Shown: positions 1-8,811, counted from the stretch's first letter. The stretch is DNA of 64,000 nt from an uncultured Collinsella sp. (GCA_902497065.1 CABVDH010000010.1:1-64000), one strand, 5' to 3'. A program made the numbers and translations. The notes: generated by a model not told the origin, from the letters alone.

Positions 1-141
1 CGCTCCGACATTCCCGAGATGGCGGCGCATGCCGATGCCGAGGCCAATCCGCTGTACCCCGTTCCGCTTTTGATGGACCGCTTGGAGCTCGAGCGTATGT
101 ACGAGGTCGTCGCGGGTGGTATGTTTGAGGACGAGAACTAG
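1..141 (+). CDS. C-terminal fragment of an unrecognised protein (5' end outside window)
   Basis: The open frame enters at base 1 in frame 1 and stops at TAG 139-141, giving the last 46 residues of a protein (begins RSDIPEMAAHADA, ends GGMFEDEN). The tail is acidic and has no motif I recognise. The next gene starts only 9 bases after this stop and its ribosome binding site (GGAGGG) overlaps the stop region, so the two are probably cotranscribed. Function cannot be assigned from this fragment. Confidence 0.6.
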   Translation, partial: RSDIPEMAAHADAEANPLYPVPLLMDRLELERMYEVVAGGMFEDEN

Positions 142-150
142 GAGGGTGCC

Positions 151-1530
151 ATGAACACCGAGGAAATTGCGCGCATCGTCGGCGATCAGCGCACTTACTT
201 TAAAACGCACGCTACGTTTGATGTCGATGCCCGACGTCGCGCGCTCGTGAGTTTACGCGATGCGGTACGGGCGCACGAGGCCGATATTGCCCATGCACTC
301 AAGACCGATTTGGGAAAGTCGCATGACGAGGCATATATGTGCGAGATCGGTACGTCGCTTTCCGAGATTCGTCATCAGATCGCTCACGTGGCTCGATGGA
401 GTCGTCCGCGCCTGCGTCCGTGTGACCTTGCCAACGCCGTGAGTGTGTGTAAAACGCAAGCCGTGCCCTATGGCGTCACGCTCATCATGGCCCCGTGGAA
501 CTACCCATTTTTGCTAACACTCGAGCCGCTCGCCGGCGCCCTTGCCGCGGGCAATACTGTGGCCATCAAGCCGAGCGCCTATGCTCCGGCATCGAGTGCG
601 GTGCTCAAGCAAATCTGTGAAGAGGCATTTGATCCGCGCCTGGTGACGGTTGTCGAGGGCGGGCGCGCCGAGAACGAAGCGCTGCTCGATGAGTGCTGGG
701 ACAAGATCTTCTTTACCGGTAGCGTTCCGGTCGGCAAACTCGTCATGGAGCGCGCAAGTAAAAACCTTACGCCCGTGACGCTTGAGCTGGGCGGAAAGAG
801 CCCCTGTATCGTGGATGCGACGGCAAACTTGAAGGTTGCGGCGCGGCGTATCGCCTTTGGTAAATGGCTCAACGTGGGGCAGACCTGCGTGGCGCCCGAC
901 TACCTGCTGGTCGATGCGCGCGTGCATGACGAGCTGCTGGACCTCATCAGGGAAGAGGCCCGCCGTATGTTTGGCGAGCATCCGCTCGATAACGAGGATT
1001 ACGGGCATATCGTCAACGCCAAGCATTTTGCGCGCGTGCGTGGGCTGATCGATCCCGATAAGGTTGTGCTTGGAGGCACGGCGCGCGAGTCATCGCTCAA
1101 GATTGAGCCGACGATCCTAGACGGCGTGACCCCCGATGACGCCGTGATGCAGGAGGAGATTTTCGGCCCCATCTTGCCGGTGCTGACGTTTGAGAGCCTA
1201 GACGAGGCCGAGACGTTTATTACGGATCGTCCGACGCCGCTGGCTCTGTATATCTTTAGCCAGGATCGCGCAGTTCAGCAGCGCTTTGTGCGTTACGTGC
1301 CCTTTGGCGGCGGCTGCGTCAACGACACGATTATGCACTTGGCTACGAGCCATATGGGCTTTGGTGGCATGGGTGCGAGCGGTATGGGGCAGTACCATGG
1401 ACGCGAGAGCTTCGATACGTTTAGCCACAAGAAGAGCATCGTGAACAAGGCAACGTGGCTGGACGTGCCATTCCGCTATGCTCCTTACGCAAGCTGGAAG
1501 CACAAGTTCGTGCGCATGTTTATGCATTAG
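151..1530 (+). CDS. NAD(P)-dependent aldehyde dehydrogenase (class 3 type)
   Basis: This 459-residue cytosolic protein belongs to the aldehyde dehydrogenase superfamily, which oxidises aldehydes to acids with NAD(P). The family signature is clear: APWNYP near residue 114, the LELGGKSP motif with the general base E212, and GQTCVAP with catalytic C246. These spacings and the ~460-residue length match class 3 (fatty/aromatic aldehyde) enzymes, which lack the longer N terminus of class 1/2. The start at 151 follows GGAGGGTGCC. The upstream gene ends 9 bases earlier; a strong hairpin follows directly. The aldehyde substrate cannot be told from sequence. Confidence 0.93.
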   Translation: MNTEEIARIVGDQRTYFKTHATFDVDARRRALVSLRDAVRAHEADIAHALKTDLGKSHDEAYMCEIGTSLSEIRHQIAHVARWSRPRLRPCDLANAVSVCKTQAVPYGVTLIMAPWNYPFLLTLEPLAGALAAGNTVAIKPSAYAPASSAVLKQICEEAFDPRLVTVVEGGRAENEALLDECWDKIFFTGSVPVGKLVMERASKNLTPVTLELGGKSPCIVDATANLKVAARRIAFGKWLNVGQTCVAPDYLLVDARVHDELLDLIREEARRMFGEHPLDNEDYGHIVNAKHFARVRGLIDPDKVVLGGTARESSLKIEPTILDGVTPDDAVMQEEIFGPILPVLTFESLDEAETFITDRPTPLALYIFSQDRAVQQRFVRYVPFGGGCVNDTIMHLATSHMGFGGMGASGMGQYHGRESFDTFSHKKSIVNKATWLDVPFRYAPYASWKHKFVRMFMH

Positions 1531-1580
1531 AAAAGGGCGCAGGTAATACGAACAAGTGTTCCTATTACCTGCATTTTGCG
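1531..1580 (+). terminator. Long hairpin terminator after the aldehyde dehydrogenase
   Basis: A perfect 10-bp stem (GCAGGTAATA / TATTACCTGC, 1539-1572) encloses a second short stem (GAACA/TGTTC), followed by a modest T-rich stretch. It begins 8 bases after the dehydrogenase stop and separates it from the small membrane peptide gene. Confidence 0.6.
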
Positions 1581-1614
1581 TTAGACTACTGTTATGGAGC
1601 ACGGATGGGCCAAC

Positions 1615-1629
1615 TCCCTTTAGAAGGGA
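1615..1629 (+). promoter_or_regulatory. Hairpin that would hide the ribosome binding site of the 27-residue peptide
   Basis: TCCCTT, a three-base loop TAG, and AAGGGA form a perfect 6-bp hairpin. Its 3' arm (1624-1629) is the apparent Shine-Dalgarno sequence for the ATG at 1636. Such sequestration is common in type I toxin messages, but whether it folds in the RNA is inference. Confidence 0.4.
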
Positions 1630-1635
1630 TTTGGT

Positions 1636-1719
1636 ATGAACGTAAGCGATGTTATTTCGTTATTGGCGTTGTTGATTGCGGCTATCGAACTCGGTCTGTT
1701 TATCGGCCGAATGAAATAG
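1636..1719 (+). CDS. Putative holin-like type I toxin (27-residue membrane peptide)
   Basis: The frame encodes 27 residues: a short polar start (MNVSDV), one hydrophobic span of about 18 residues (ISLLALLIAAIELGLFIG), and a basic end (RMK). This layout matches the very short holin-like toxin peptides (Hol_Tox/TxpA-like) common in Gram-positive gut bacteria, which insert in the membrane and are restrained by an antisense RNA. AAGGGA lies 6 bases upstream and is also one arm of a hairpin. The DNA just after the stop (AGCCGCCC...CGGC, then CCCG...CGGG) is structured, as around known members. Identification rests on pattern only; a chance frame is possible. Confidence 0.45.
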   Translation: MNVSDVISLLALLIAAIELGLFIGRMK

Positions 1720-1955
1720 CCGCCCCCGCGTAAGCGAAGACGGCCACTTCTCACGATGAAAACGTGTATCGGAGTTGGTAAGACCCGCGGCAACGGGTGC
1801 CATCCGTGTTCCTATCTTATCTGCAAGCGTTCTGTCACGCAAGCGTTGAGGCAAACGATTGAAGGACGCAGACAGGATGTATTTGTGTCCGCACGGGACC
1901 GTAGACTTCTCAATAAGGTTACACACCGGTTTATCCGGCCGTTAGAGGAGCTGCT
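1720..1955. other. Non-coding structured region after the small peptide
   Basis: This 236-base stretch has no convincing reading frame. It holds short inverted repeats (for example CCCG/CGGG near 1785-1797) and would be the natural place for an antisense antitoxin RNA, but I cannot identify a promoter for one with confidence. Its last bases carry AGAGGAG, the ribosome binding site of the next gene. Confidence 0.35.
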
Positions 1956-2282
1956 ATGTACGAGCCTTCGCGTGTTCTTCTGTCATTTCACATTGCAGGA
2001 TTTCAGTATGCCGATGGCGCCTTGGTCTTGGGCGATCTTAAAGCGGGCGATAAGCTGACGCTGTGTGCCGAGCGCGATAATCCCCATGACCCTGAGGCGG
2101 TTGCGATTTATTACGGCAACACCAAGCTTGGCTATGTTCCGGGAAACGAGGTCGGCCCACTGTCCTTGATGATGTATTACGGCCACGAAGACGTATTTGA
2201 GGCCCGCGTGCAACAGGTTGCTCCCGAGCGCAGCCCGTGGCATCAGGTGCGCGTTGGCCTCTATGTGGTGGATGCTCGCTAA
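1956..2282 (+). CDS. Stand-alone HIRAN domain protein
   Basis: The 108-residue protein is little more than a HIRAN domain, a small beta-barrel that in larger proteins (HLTF, Rad5) binds DNA 3' ends or damaged DNA. Family features seen are FHIAGFQYADG at the start, the LTLCAERDNPHDPEAVAIY block (about residues 35-53) and KLGYVP after it. The start follows AGAGGAG with 8 bases spacing; the same GAGGAGCTGCT leader precedes the DUF2130 gene at 3236. It is followed 18 bases later by a small charged protein. A role in DNA repair or stress is possible but not shown here. Confidence 0.8.
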   Translation: MYEPSRVLLSFHIAGFQYADGALVLGDLKAGDKLTLCAERDNPHDPEAVAIYYGNTKLGYVPGNEVGPLSLMMYYGHEDVFEARVQQVAPERSPWHQVRVGLYVVDAR

Positions 2283-2300
2283 TCGGTAAGGGAAGCTGCC

Positions 2301-2480
2301 ATGTTTGACGACGATGACCTGTTCGATTTGACGGATGATCCGTTTGAATGGGATATGCTACTCGATGACGATGAGTTGGAGCAGGGCCGTAGGAAACGGC
2401 AGGACAAGAAAACTCAGGGTGACGCTTCGAAAAAGCAAGACAAGCGCCGCCGCGGACTGTTCGGCGGGCTCTTTGGCTAA
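2301..2480 (+). CDS. Small charged hypothetical protein
   Basis: The frame encodes 59 residues. The N-terminal half is strongly acidic (MFDDDDLFDLTDDPFEW), the middle and C-terminal parts are basic (RRKRQDKK, KRRR), and the end is glycine-rich (GLFGGLFG). It starts 18 bases after the HIRAN gene behind GGGAAG, so it is probably translated from the same message. I recognise no family. Charge segregation suggests a flexible or nucleic-acid-contacting protein, which is inference only. Confidence 0.55.
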   Translation: MFDDDDLFDLTDDPFEWDMLLDDDELEQGRRKRQDKKTQGDASKKQDKRRRGLFGGLFG

Positions 2481-2546
2481 CCGCCGCATCGCTGTGTCTG
2501 TATACTTAGCACCAGTTTGACGCGTTGCGAAATGAGGGCATAGACG

Positions 2547-3092
2547 ATGATGTGGTTTACCGCCGACCTACACCTGGGCGATACGAATATCTTGCACGAT
2601 ATGGATCGACCGTTTGATTCGGTCGAGGAGATGAACCGCAGGGTCACCGATGCCATTAATGAGTGCGTGGCGGCGGACGACCGTCTCTATATCTTGGGAG
2701 ACTTTACCTATCGTTTGCCCCTAGCGGACGCCGTGCACCTGCGCGAGCGTATCGAATGCAAGAATGTGACGCTCATCTGCGGTAACCATGACGGCGACTG
2801 GGAAGATCCCGACGCCCCGCAAATTTGGGAAGACGTGCGCGATTACCTGGAGGTTGCTCCCGGCTATGCCAAGGGCCATCGTCTGGTGATGAGCCATTAC
2901 CCCATGCTCAGCTGGAATGGTAAGGCGCGTGGCGCCATCATGCTACACGGGCATATCCACAGCAGAGGAGACCGCACCAACGCACGCAACCGCGATCGCG
3001 AGCGCCCCATTTACCGCTACGATGTGGGCCTCGACGCCAACGAGTACAAGCCCGTAAGCCGCGACCAGATTCTTAGCTTCTTTGGGCTATAG
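2547..3092 (+). CDS. Calcineurin-like metallophosphoesterase
   Basis: This 181-residue protein carries the full set of metal-binding motifs of the calcineurin-like phosphoesterase superfamily: D7-x-H9 in FTADLHLGD, GDF near residue 52, GNHD 79-82, SHYP 116-119 and HGHIH 134-138. Two divalent metals held by these residues hydrolyse phosphoesters. Its short size resembles the small YfcE/MJ0936-type or phage/plasmid phosphoesterases rather than nucleotidases. The substrate is unknown. The gene sits after the HIRAN pair and ends at a long palindrome with terminator. Confidence 0.85.
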   Translation: MMWFTADLHLGDTNILHDMDRPFDSVEEMNRRVTDAINECVAADDRLYILGDFTYRLPLADAVHLRERIECKNVTLICGNHDGDWEDPDAPQIWEDVRDYLEVAPGYAKGHRLVMSHYPMLSWNGKARGAIMLHGHIHSRGDRTNARNRDRERPIYRYDVGLDANEYKPVSRDQILSFFGL

Positions 3093-3148
3093 GGCGCCAG
3101 AACCACCACAAAGGGGACACAGTGCGCCTTTGTGGTGGTTCTGGCGCC
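3093..3148. repeat. 22-bp perfect inverted repeat containing GGGGACAC
   Basis: Arms 3093-3114 and 3127-3148 are exact reverse complements (GGCGCCAGAACCACCACAAA plus GG) around a 12-base spacer that contains GGACAC. It abuts the phosphoesterase stop. The size and the GGGGAC core resemble other palindromes in this window (9752, 49366, 59789), suggesting a dispersed repeat family rather than only a terminator. Confidence 0.6.
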
Positions 3149-3177
3149 GTTGACATTATGGCGGCGGCGCCTTTTTT
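3143..3177 (+). terminator. Intrinsic terminator after the phosphoesterase
   Basis: The 3' end of the preceding palindrome (GGCGCCG, 3143-3149) pairs with CGGCGCC at 3165-3171, directly followed by six T residues. This is the likely transcript end of the 1956-3092 group. Confidence 0.6.
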
Positions 3178-3235
3178 GTCCGTGCGGCGCGGTAGAGTGT
3201 AGGCGGTTGAAATTTGCGTCCATCGAGGAGCTGCT

Positions 3236-4993
3236 ATGAATGAGATCAAGTGCCCGCATTGTGGCGAAGTCTTTAAGGTCGATGCATCCGGCTATGCGGA
3301 TATCGTCAAGCAGGTGCGCGATGCCGAGTTTTCGCGCGACTTGGATGAGCGTGTGAAGGCAGTCCAGCGCGAGGGCGAGCAGGCGCTGGAGCTTGAGCGC
3401 TCGCGTTCGACGGCTGCTTTGCAGGAGGCAGAGTCTCAGCGCAACGCTCAGCTCGTTGAGCAGAAGAACGCTGCGGCTCAGCAACTGGCACAAGAGGTCG
3501 CCAAGCGCGATGCCGAGCTTGCCGAGTTGCGCGCCAAGCTCGAGGGCGCTGCCGCAGAGCGCGAGAGCGCAAGTCAGCGTGCGGCGGTTGAGGCCCGTGC
3601 CGATGCTCAGAAGGAGAATGCTGAGCTTCAGCGCGAGATCGATAGCCTGCGTGCGCAGCTTGGGCGCAAAGATGACGAAGCAAAGCTTGCCGAAGCCGCG
3701 GTACGCAATGCGACTCAAAATGACCTCGCCGCGCGCGATGCTCAGATTGCGGAGTTGCAGGCAAAGCTTGCCGCCGCAGATAAGGCTCAAGAAATGGCAC
3801 TCGCAACTGCTGCGGCCGAGGCGCAGCGTAAGCTCGAGGCTGCGCAAAACGAAGCGAATCGTAAGCTTTCCGATTACCAGACAGAAGTGCGTGAGAAGTT
3901 CTCGAATGCTAAGACTCAGTCCGAGCGCGAGGCCGAGGGCCTTCGTGCACAGCTTCGTGAGCAAGAACTTTCTGCAAAAATGGAGCTGTCGAAGGCGGTC
4001 GCCGCGGCGGAACGAGAGCGCGATGAGGCACGTGCCAAGCTGACGAGCGAGCTGGCGGTGCGCGATTCTCGCGAGGAACAGGTCAAGGCGGCACATGAGC
4101 TCGAGCTCGCGCAGGCCAAGCGCGCGAGCGATGACCTGATTCGCTACAAGGACGAAGAGATTGAGCGCCTTAAGGACATGAAGGTCCGCCTGTCCACCAA
4201 GATGGTGGGCGAGTCGCTCGAGCAGCACTGCGAGACCGAGTTCAACCGTCTGCGCATGACGGCGTTTCCCAACGCGTACTTCGAGAAGGATAACGATGCG
4301 TCCGAGGGCACCAAGGGCGATTTTATCTTCCGTGAGTGCGACGCGAGCGGCAACGAGGTCATCTCAATTATGTTCGAGATGAAAAACGAGAACGACGAGA
4401 CCGCGACCAAACACAAGAACGAAGATTTCTTTAAGAAACTCGATCACGATCGTCGTCAGAAAGGCTGCGAGTATGCGGTGCTCTGCACCCTGCTGGAGCC
4501 CGAGAGTGACCTCTATAACGCGGGTATCGTCGACGTGAGTTACCGCTATGAGAAGATGTACGTGATCCGCCCGCAGTTCTTCATTCCCATGATTACGTTG
4601 CTGCGCAACGCCGCCATGGGTTCACTGCGCTATAAGCAGGAGCTGGCGGAGTACAAGCAGCAGAATATCGACGTCACGAACTTCGAAGCCAAGATGGAAA
4701 AGTTCAAGAACGATTTCGGCCGCAACTACGAGATCGCGAGCCGCAAGTTCCAAACGGCGATCGATGAGATCGACAAGACGATTAGCCATCTGCAGAAAAC
4801 CAAGGAGGCATTGCTATCCTCCGAGAACAATCTGCGCCTAGCCAATAAGAAGGCCGACGATCTTACCATTCGCAAGCTCACGTGGGGCAACAAGACCATG
4901 AAGGCCGCGTTTGACGAGGCGCGCGGGGCTGCGACAGAGACAAACGATGAGCCAGCCGAGGCGGATTCGTATGAGGTCGAGGATACCGAGTAG
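3236..4993 (+). CDS. DUF2130 protein: zinc-ribbon, long coiled coil and nuclease-like C-terminal domain
   Basis: The 585-residue protein opens with a zinc-ribbon half site (IKCPHCGEVF, C6 and C9), continues with about 300 residues of charged heptad-like coiled coil rich in A, E, K, Q and R, and ends with a DUF2130 domain (about 330-470). The latter includes FEMKNENDET near 380 and a KLDHDRRQKGCEYAVL block, the conserved core of the family. DUF2130 is thought to have a restriction-endonuclease-like fold, but its function is not established. Start follows GAGGAGCTGCT. It is a monocistronic unit between two terminators. Confidence 0.85.
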   Translation: MNEIKCPHCGEVFKVDASGYADIVKQVRDAEFSRDLDERVKAVQREGEQALELERSRSTAALQEAESQRNAQLVEQKNAAAQQLAQEVAKRDAELAELRAKLEGAAAERESASQRAAVEARADAQKENAELQREIDSLRAQLGRKDDEAKLAEAAVRNATQNDLAARDAQIAELQAKLAAADKAQEMALATAAAEAQRKLEAAQNEANRKLSDYQTEVREKFSNAKTQSEREAEGLRAQLREQELSAKMELSKAVAAAERERDEARAKLTSELAVRDSREEQVKAAHELELAQAKRASDDLIRYKDEEIERLKDMKVRLSTKMVGESLEQHCETEFNRLRMTAFPNAYFEKDNDASEGTKGDFIFRECDASGNEVISIMFEMKNENDETATKHKNEDFFKKLDHDRRQKGCEYAVLCTLLEPESDLYNAGIVDVSYRYEKMYVIRPQFFIPMITLLRNAAMGSLRYKQELAEYKQQNIDVTNFEAKMEKFKNDFGRNYEIASRKFQTAIDEIDKTISHLQKTKEALLSSENNLRLANKKADDLTIRKLTWGNKTMKAAFDEARGAATETNDEPAEADSYEVEDTE

Positions 4994-5014
4994 GGGATAG
5001 CGTATCGCGCAAAA

Positions 5015-5050
5015 AGCGGGGCCGCTGGCGATGTTGCCAGCGACCCCGCT
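5015..5050. terminator. Bidirectional terminator between convergent genes
   Basis: AGCGGGG(c)CGCTGGC and GCCAGCG(a)CCCCGCT form a 14-bp stem with a 6-base loop, A-rich on the left and T-rich on the right. It lies between the plus-strand DUF2130 gene and the minus-strand helicase and can serve both. Confidence 0.75.
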
Positions 5051-5073
5051 TCGTTTCGTTCCAGTATGTTCGG

Positions 5074-7755
5074 CTAGTCCTCGAGCAGGTCTTCGATAAA
5101 GCCGACGCGGTAGTTTTTGAAGATGACCTCGCCACCGTCTTGCGTGGCGTCCAGATCGACATCGCCCATGATGCCAAAATCGTGGTCGCCATCCTCGTCG
5201 GCAAAGATCTGGTGCACGTGCCATACGTGCGCGGTCTTCTCGCCGGACTCGTCAATGGAAAACATCGCGGCGCTGCGGGCATCTCCGTCGGTGAGGATCT
5301 CCTCGTGCTGCTCATGGTAGGCATCGAGCGCCTTTTGCCAGCGGATTTCGCTCATGCCCCAGTCGTCGTCGAGCTCGCCCAGGTCGCGAACGTGCTCGCG
5401 AGCGGCAAGGGTCACGCGGCGGAAGAGCGCGTTGCGCACCAACAGCGTGCAGCCGCGGCGGTCCGCCACGACCTCGTCGATGCCCTGCGGCGGCGCGGCG
5501 TCGAGGGCTGCCGGGTTGCCGGCGTTCTCCCACTCGTCCACCAGGCTCGAGTCCACCGAGCGCACCACAAAGCCCAGCCACGAGATAATGTCGCGCAGGC
5601 GCTCGTCGCGCTTCTCGATGGGCACGGTGCGGTCGAGTGAACGGTAGGCCTCGGCTAGGTAGCGCAGCAGAATGCCCTCGGAGCGGGCGATGCCGAGCTT
5701 TTGAATGTAGCCCTTAAAATCGCTCGCGCTTTCCAGCATATCGCGCAGGACGCTCTTGGGAGAGAGCTGATAGTCGTTTGCCCAGGGCACTTCCTGGCAG
5801 TACTTGTCAAAGGCGGCGTCGAGCAAATCCTCGAGCGGCTTTTCGTACGTGACGTCTTGAATGCGCTCCAAGCGCTCCTCATACTCGACGCCGTCAGCCT
5901 TCATTTCGGCCATCGCGCGGTCGCGTGCGGCGCGCTCCTGCGCGCGCAATACCTGCTTGGGGTCCTCGAGCGTTGCCTCGACCATCGAGATCAGATCCAT
6001 GGTATAGGTCTCACTCTCGGGGTCGAGCAGCTCCAGCGCGGCAAGCAAAAACGGCGAGAGCGGCTGGTCGAGCGCAAAGTCCTCGGGCAGATCGACCGTC
6101 AGTGCATAGTCGATGTCTGGCGCGGCGTCAGTCGGGGCGTCGGGCGCGGGCGGCACCTCGGTGCGAACGACGACGCCGGAATCGATGAGCGTGGCGAAGA
6201 TTTCGTCGGCGCGAACCTCGAGCTTGGCCTTTTCCTCGGGGGTCTGCAGGCTCGTCTCGATGAGGTCGTGTACGCGGGCTCGGGCATCGCCACCCTGCTC
6301 GACCACGCTAATCACCATGGAGTGTGTGATGCGCAGGCGCGGCTTGAGCGTCTCGGGCTGCGTCTCGATCAGACGCTCAAAGGTCTGCTTGTTCCAGGTG
6401 ACAAAGCCCTCGGGGGCCTTTTTCTTTTTAATCTTGCGGAGCTTCTTGGGGTCGTCGCCCGCCTTGGCCATGAGCTTGGCGTTCTCGATCTCGTGCTCCG
6501 GGGCTTCGGTAATGACCATGCCCTCGGTATCAAAGCCCGAGCGGCCGGCGCGACCAGCGATCTGATGGAACTCACGGGCGCGCAGGCGACGCATCTTGTA
6601 GCCATCGAACTTGGTGAGCGCGGTGAGCACCACGGTATGGATGGGCACGTTGATGCCAACGCCGAGCGTGTCGGTGCCGCAAATGACGGGCAGTAGGCCC
6701 TGCTGCGCCAGGCGTTCGACCAGGAGGCGATAGCGCGGCAGCATACCGGCGTGGTGCACGCCGACGCCACATCCGAGCAGGCGCTTGAGAATCTTGCCAA
6801 AAGCCGTGGAGAAGCTCGTGCCTTTGGCGGCTTCCTTAATAGCCTCGCGCTGCTCCTTGCTGGCAATGCCAAAGTTGGCGAGGGATTGCGCCGTCGCAAG
6901 GGCGGCGTCCTGGCTAAAGTGCACGATATAGAGCGGGGCCTCTCCACGGCGCATGGCGAGCTCGACCGTGCCCTCGAGGGAGGTCGTCACATAGTCGTAG
7001 CTCAGCGGAACGGGACGTGGGGCATCGACAACCAAGTCGCAAGCAGTGCCGGTGTGTTCCTCGAGTGAGGCGGCGATGGCGGTGACATCGCCGAGCGTGG
7101 CGCTCATGAGCATAAACTGCGCGTGGGGTAGGGTGAGCAGCGGCACCTGCCAGGCCCAGCCGCGGTCGGGGTCGGCAAAGTAGTGGAACTCGTCCATGGC
7201 CACGCAGCCCACGTCAGCGCCCTCGCCCTCGCGCAGTGCATCGTTGGCAAGGATTTCGGCTGTGCAGCAGATGACGGGCGCCTTGGTATTGATATGCGTG
7301 TCGCCGGTGATCATGCCGACGTTATCGCGGCCGAGCACCTGCACCAGGTCGAAGAACTTTTCGCTGACCAGAGCCTTGATAGGAGCCGTGTAGTAGCAGC
7401 GCTTGCCCTGTGCCATGCCCATAAAGAGCATGCCCAGCGCGACGAGCGACTTGCCCGATCCGGTCGGCGTGCCCAAAATGACGTGATCGCCGGCGGCCAG
7501 GTCCATGAGGGCCTCTTCTTGGTGATCCCACAGCTCAATGCCACGGTCGCTCGTCCATTCAAAGAAGCGTTCGAAGGCCTGATCGGGCGTGAGCCATGGT
7601 TCGGGCTCACTGCCATCCTCGGGCTCCCACCAGGTGGGGGAGAGCGCGCCGAGCGAGCCGAACTCGGCTTCGGTTCCCGTGCCGCCCGAGAATGAACTGG
7701 CGGCGCCGGCGCCGGAGACGGTGCCGGCGGCGGTATCTGTCGTGGTCTGTGCCAT
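5074..7755 (-). CDS. DEAD/DEAH-box RNA helicase with DUF3516 C-terminal domain
   Basis: This 893-residue superfamily 2 helicase has Walker A GTPTGSGKS (95-103), motif II DEFH (188-191), motif III SAT (218-220) and motif VI QIAGRAGRSG near residue 400. The second half is the DUF3516 domain found in actinobacterial Ski2/Mtr4-like helicases. An alanine/glycine/threonine-rich 40-residue N terminus looks disordered. The family is linked to RNA unwinding or turnover. The start is 98 bases beyond the end of trmB on the same strand; the ribosome site there is weak (GAGAGAAAG). The gene ends at a bidirectional terminator. Confidence 0.88.
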   Translation of the reverse strand: MAQTTTDTAAGTVSGAGAASSFSGGTGTEAEFGSLGALSPTWWEPEDGSEPEPWLTPDQAFERFFEWTSDRGIELWDHQEEALMDLAAGDHVILGTPTGSGKSLVALGMLFMGMAQGKRCYYTAPIKALVSEKFFDLVQVLGRDNVGMITGDTHINTKAPVICCTAEILANDALREGEGADVGCVAMDEFHYFADPDRGWAWQVPLLTLPHAQFMLMSATLGDVTAIAASLEEHTGTACDLVVDAPRPVPLSYDYVTTSLEGTVELAMRRGEAPLYIVHFSQDAALATAQSLANFGIASKEQREAIKEAAKGTSFSTAFGKILKRLLGCGVGVHHAGMLPRYRLLVERLAQQGLLPVICGTDTLGVGINVPIHTVVLTALTKFDGYKMRRLRAREFHQIAGRAGRSGFDTEGMVITEAPEHEIENAKLMAKAGDDPKKLRKIKKKKAPEGFVTWNKQTFERLIETQPETLKPRLRITHSMVISVVEQGGDARARVHDLIETSLQTPEEKAKLEVRADEIFATLIDSGVVVRTEVPPAPDAPTDAAPDIDYALTVDLPEDFALDQPLSPFLLAALELLDPESETYTMDLISMVEATLEDPKQVLRAQERAARDRAMAEMKADGVEYEERLERIQDVTYEKPLEDLLDAAFDKYCQEVPWANDYQLSPKSVLRDMLESASDFKGYIQKLGIARSEGILLRYLAEAYRSLDRTVPIEKRDERLRDIISWLGFVVRSVDSSLVDEWENAGNPAALDAAPPQGIDEVVADRRGCTLLVRNALFRRVTLAAREHVRDLGELDDDWGMSEIRWQKALDAYHEQHEEILTDGDARSAAMFSIDESGEKTAHVWHVHQIFADEDGDHDFGIMGDVDLDATQDGGEVIFKNYRVGFIEDLLED

Positions 7756-7853
7756 GTGGTTGCTTTCTCTCGCGATTGTCCGCCAACTATTATGGCGTAG
7801 CGGCGGCGTGGGGTGCCAGCGCGCGAGAAAATGCAGGAAATGGGCGCGTGAAG

Positions 7854-8693
7854 TTAGTGCTCTTGCGGCAGGCGCTTCTTGCCTTTGCGGGCGCGGTTTC
7901 TAAAGTTCTCGACGGCTTCTTCCATGCCCAGAGGTACGTAGGTGAGCTCATCGAGGTTATCGGGCAGGTAGCGGGCAAGGCTTTGCTCCTGCGCGCGGCC
8001 CGCCGCGAGCTGTTCATCGCTAGGCTGCGCGCCGGGTGTGGCACAAATGCCATAGACGGCAGCGCCCATCTCGCGCGTGCGGCATTCATATTCGGTCTCG
8101 GGATGCTCGGGATGGTCGCGGCGGACGTCGTCACTTACCCAAAGTGTGTCGTAGCCTGCCGCGACAAACTGCCCCAGGGCGTAGTCGCGCAATGGCTTGC
8201 TGTCGGTTCGCAGTGTGACGGTGGCGCCGGCTGCAAGGAGCGGGCGGTAGAGCATCAGATGGTCGACATGGACGAGGCGCTTTTTGTCGTGCTTGGCCTT
8301 GGGCTGCGGCGTGGGAAAGTTGATGGTGATGGCATCGAGCTCGCCTGTGGCAAACACCTGCGGCAGCGATGCAGCGCCTCGGGGCAGAACGAGTGCGTTG
8401 GTCAGTTCCTGCTCGCAGATTTTCTGCGCGGCATAGGCGATGCAGATGGGCTCCTGGTCCATGCCGATAAAGAGGGTGTTTGGCTCGTGGGCCGCGCGCT
8501 CTACAAGGTAGGTCCCCTTGCCGCAGCCAAGATCCAGGTGAAGGTGTTCGAAGGGCTTGCTGCCAGCTGGCGTGCAAGCCTCGCGCCAATCTCCGGCATA
8601 GGCCTCGGGGTTCGTCTCAATTGCATCGGCGTAGCGCTCCAGGCGCTCCTCGAGCACAAAGTTCTTAGGCGTGCGAACGTGGACGGCTCCCAT
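7854..8693 (-). CDS. trmB: tRNA (guanine-N7)-methyltransferase TrmB
   Basis: The 279-residue protein has a class I S-adenosylmethionine fold with DLGCGKG at residues 54-60 and the TrmB-type block ending in a basic KAKHDKKRLV segment that replaces the usual DPWPKKRH. TrmB makes m7G46 in the variable loop of tRNA. A C-terminal extension of about 70 residues (from near 210) is charged and not needed for the fold; such tails occur in coriobacterial relatives. AAGGAG lies 5 bases before the ATG. The neighbours are a Trm9-like methyltransferase and a helicase, giving an RNA-processing cluster on this strand. Confidence 0.8.
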   Translation of the reverse strand: MGAVHVRTPKNFVLEERLERYADAIETNPEAYAGDWREACTPAGSKPFEHLHLDLGCGKGTYLVERAAHEPNTLFIGMDQEPICIAYAAQKICEQELTNALVLPRGAASLPQVFATGELDAITINFPTPQPKAKHDKKRLVHVDHLMLYRPLLAAGATVTLRTDSKPLRDYALGQFVAAGYDTLWVSDDVRRDHPEHPETEYECRTREMGAAVYGICATPGAQPSDEQLAAGRAQEQSLARYLPDNLDELTYVPLGMEEAVENFRNRARKGKKRLPQEH

Positions 8694-8811
8694 GAGGCTC
8701 CTTGGTCATAAGTATGGAACGCATGGCTGCGCGTTCCGTCAATGGGTTGAAAAAGGGTGGGCATAGATTGCCCGAAAGATGCGGTGCGGCTCGACGACGA
8801 GTTGTCGGTGC

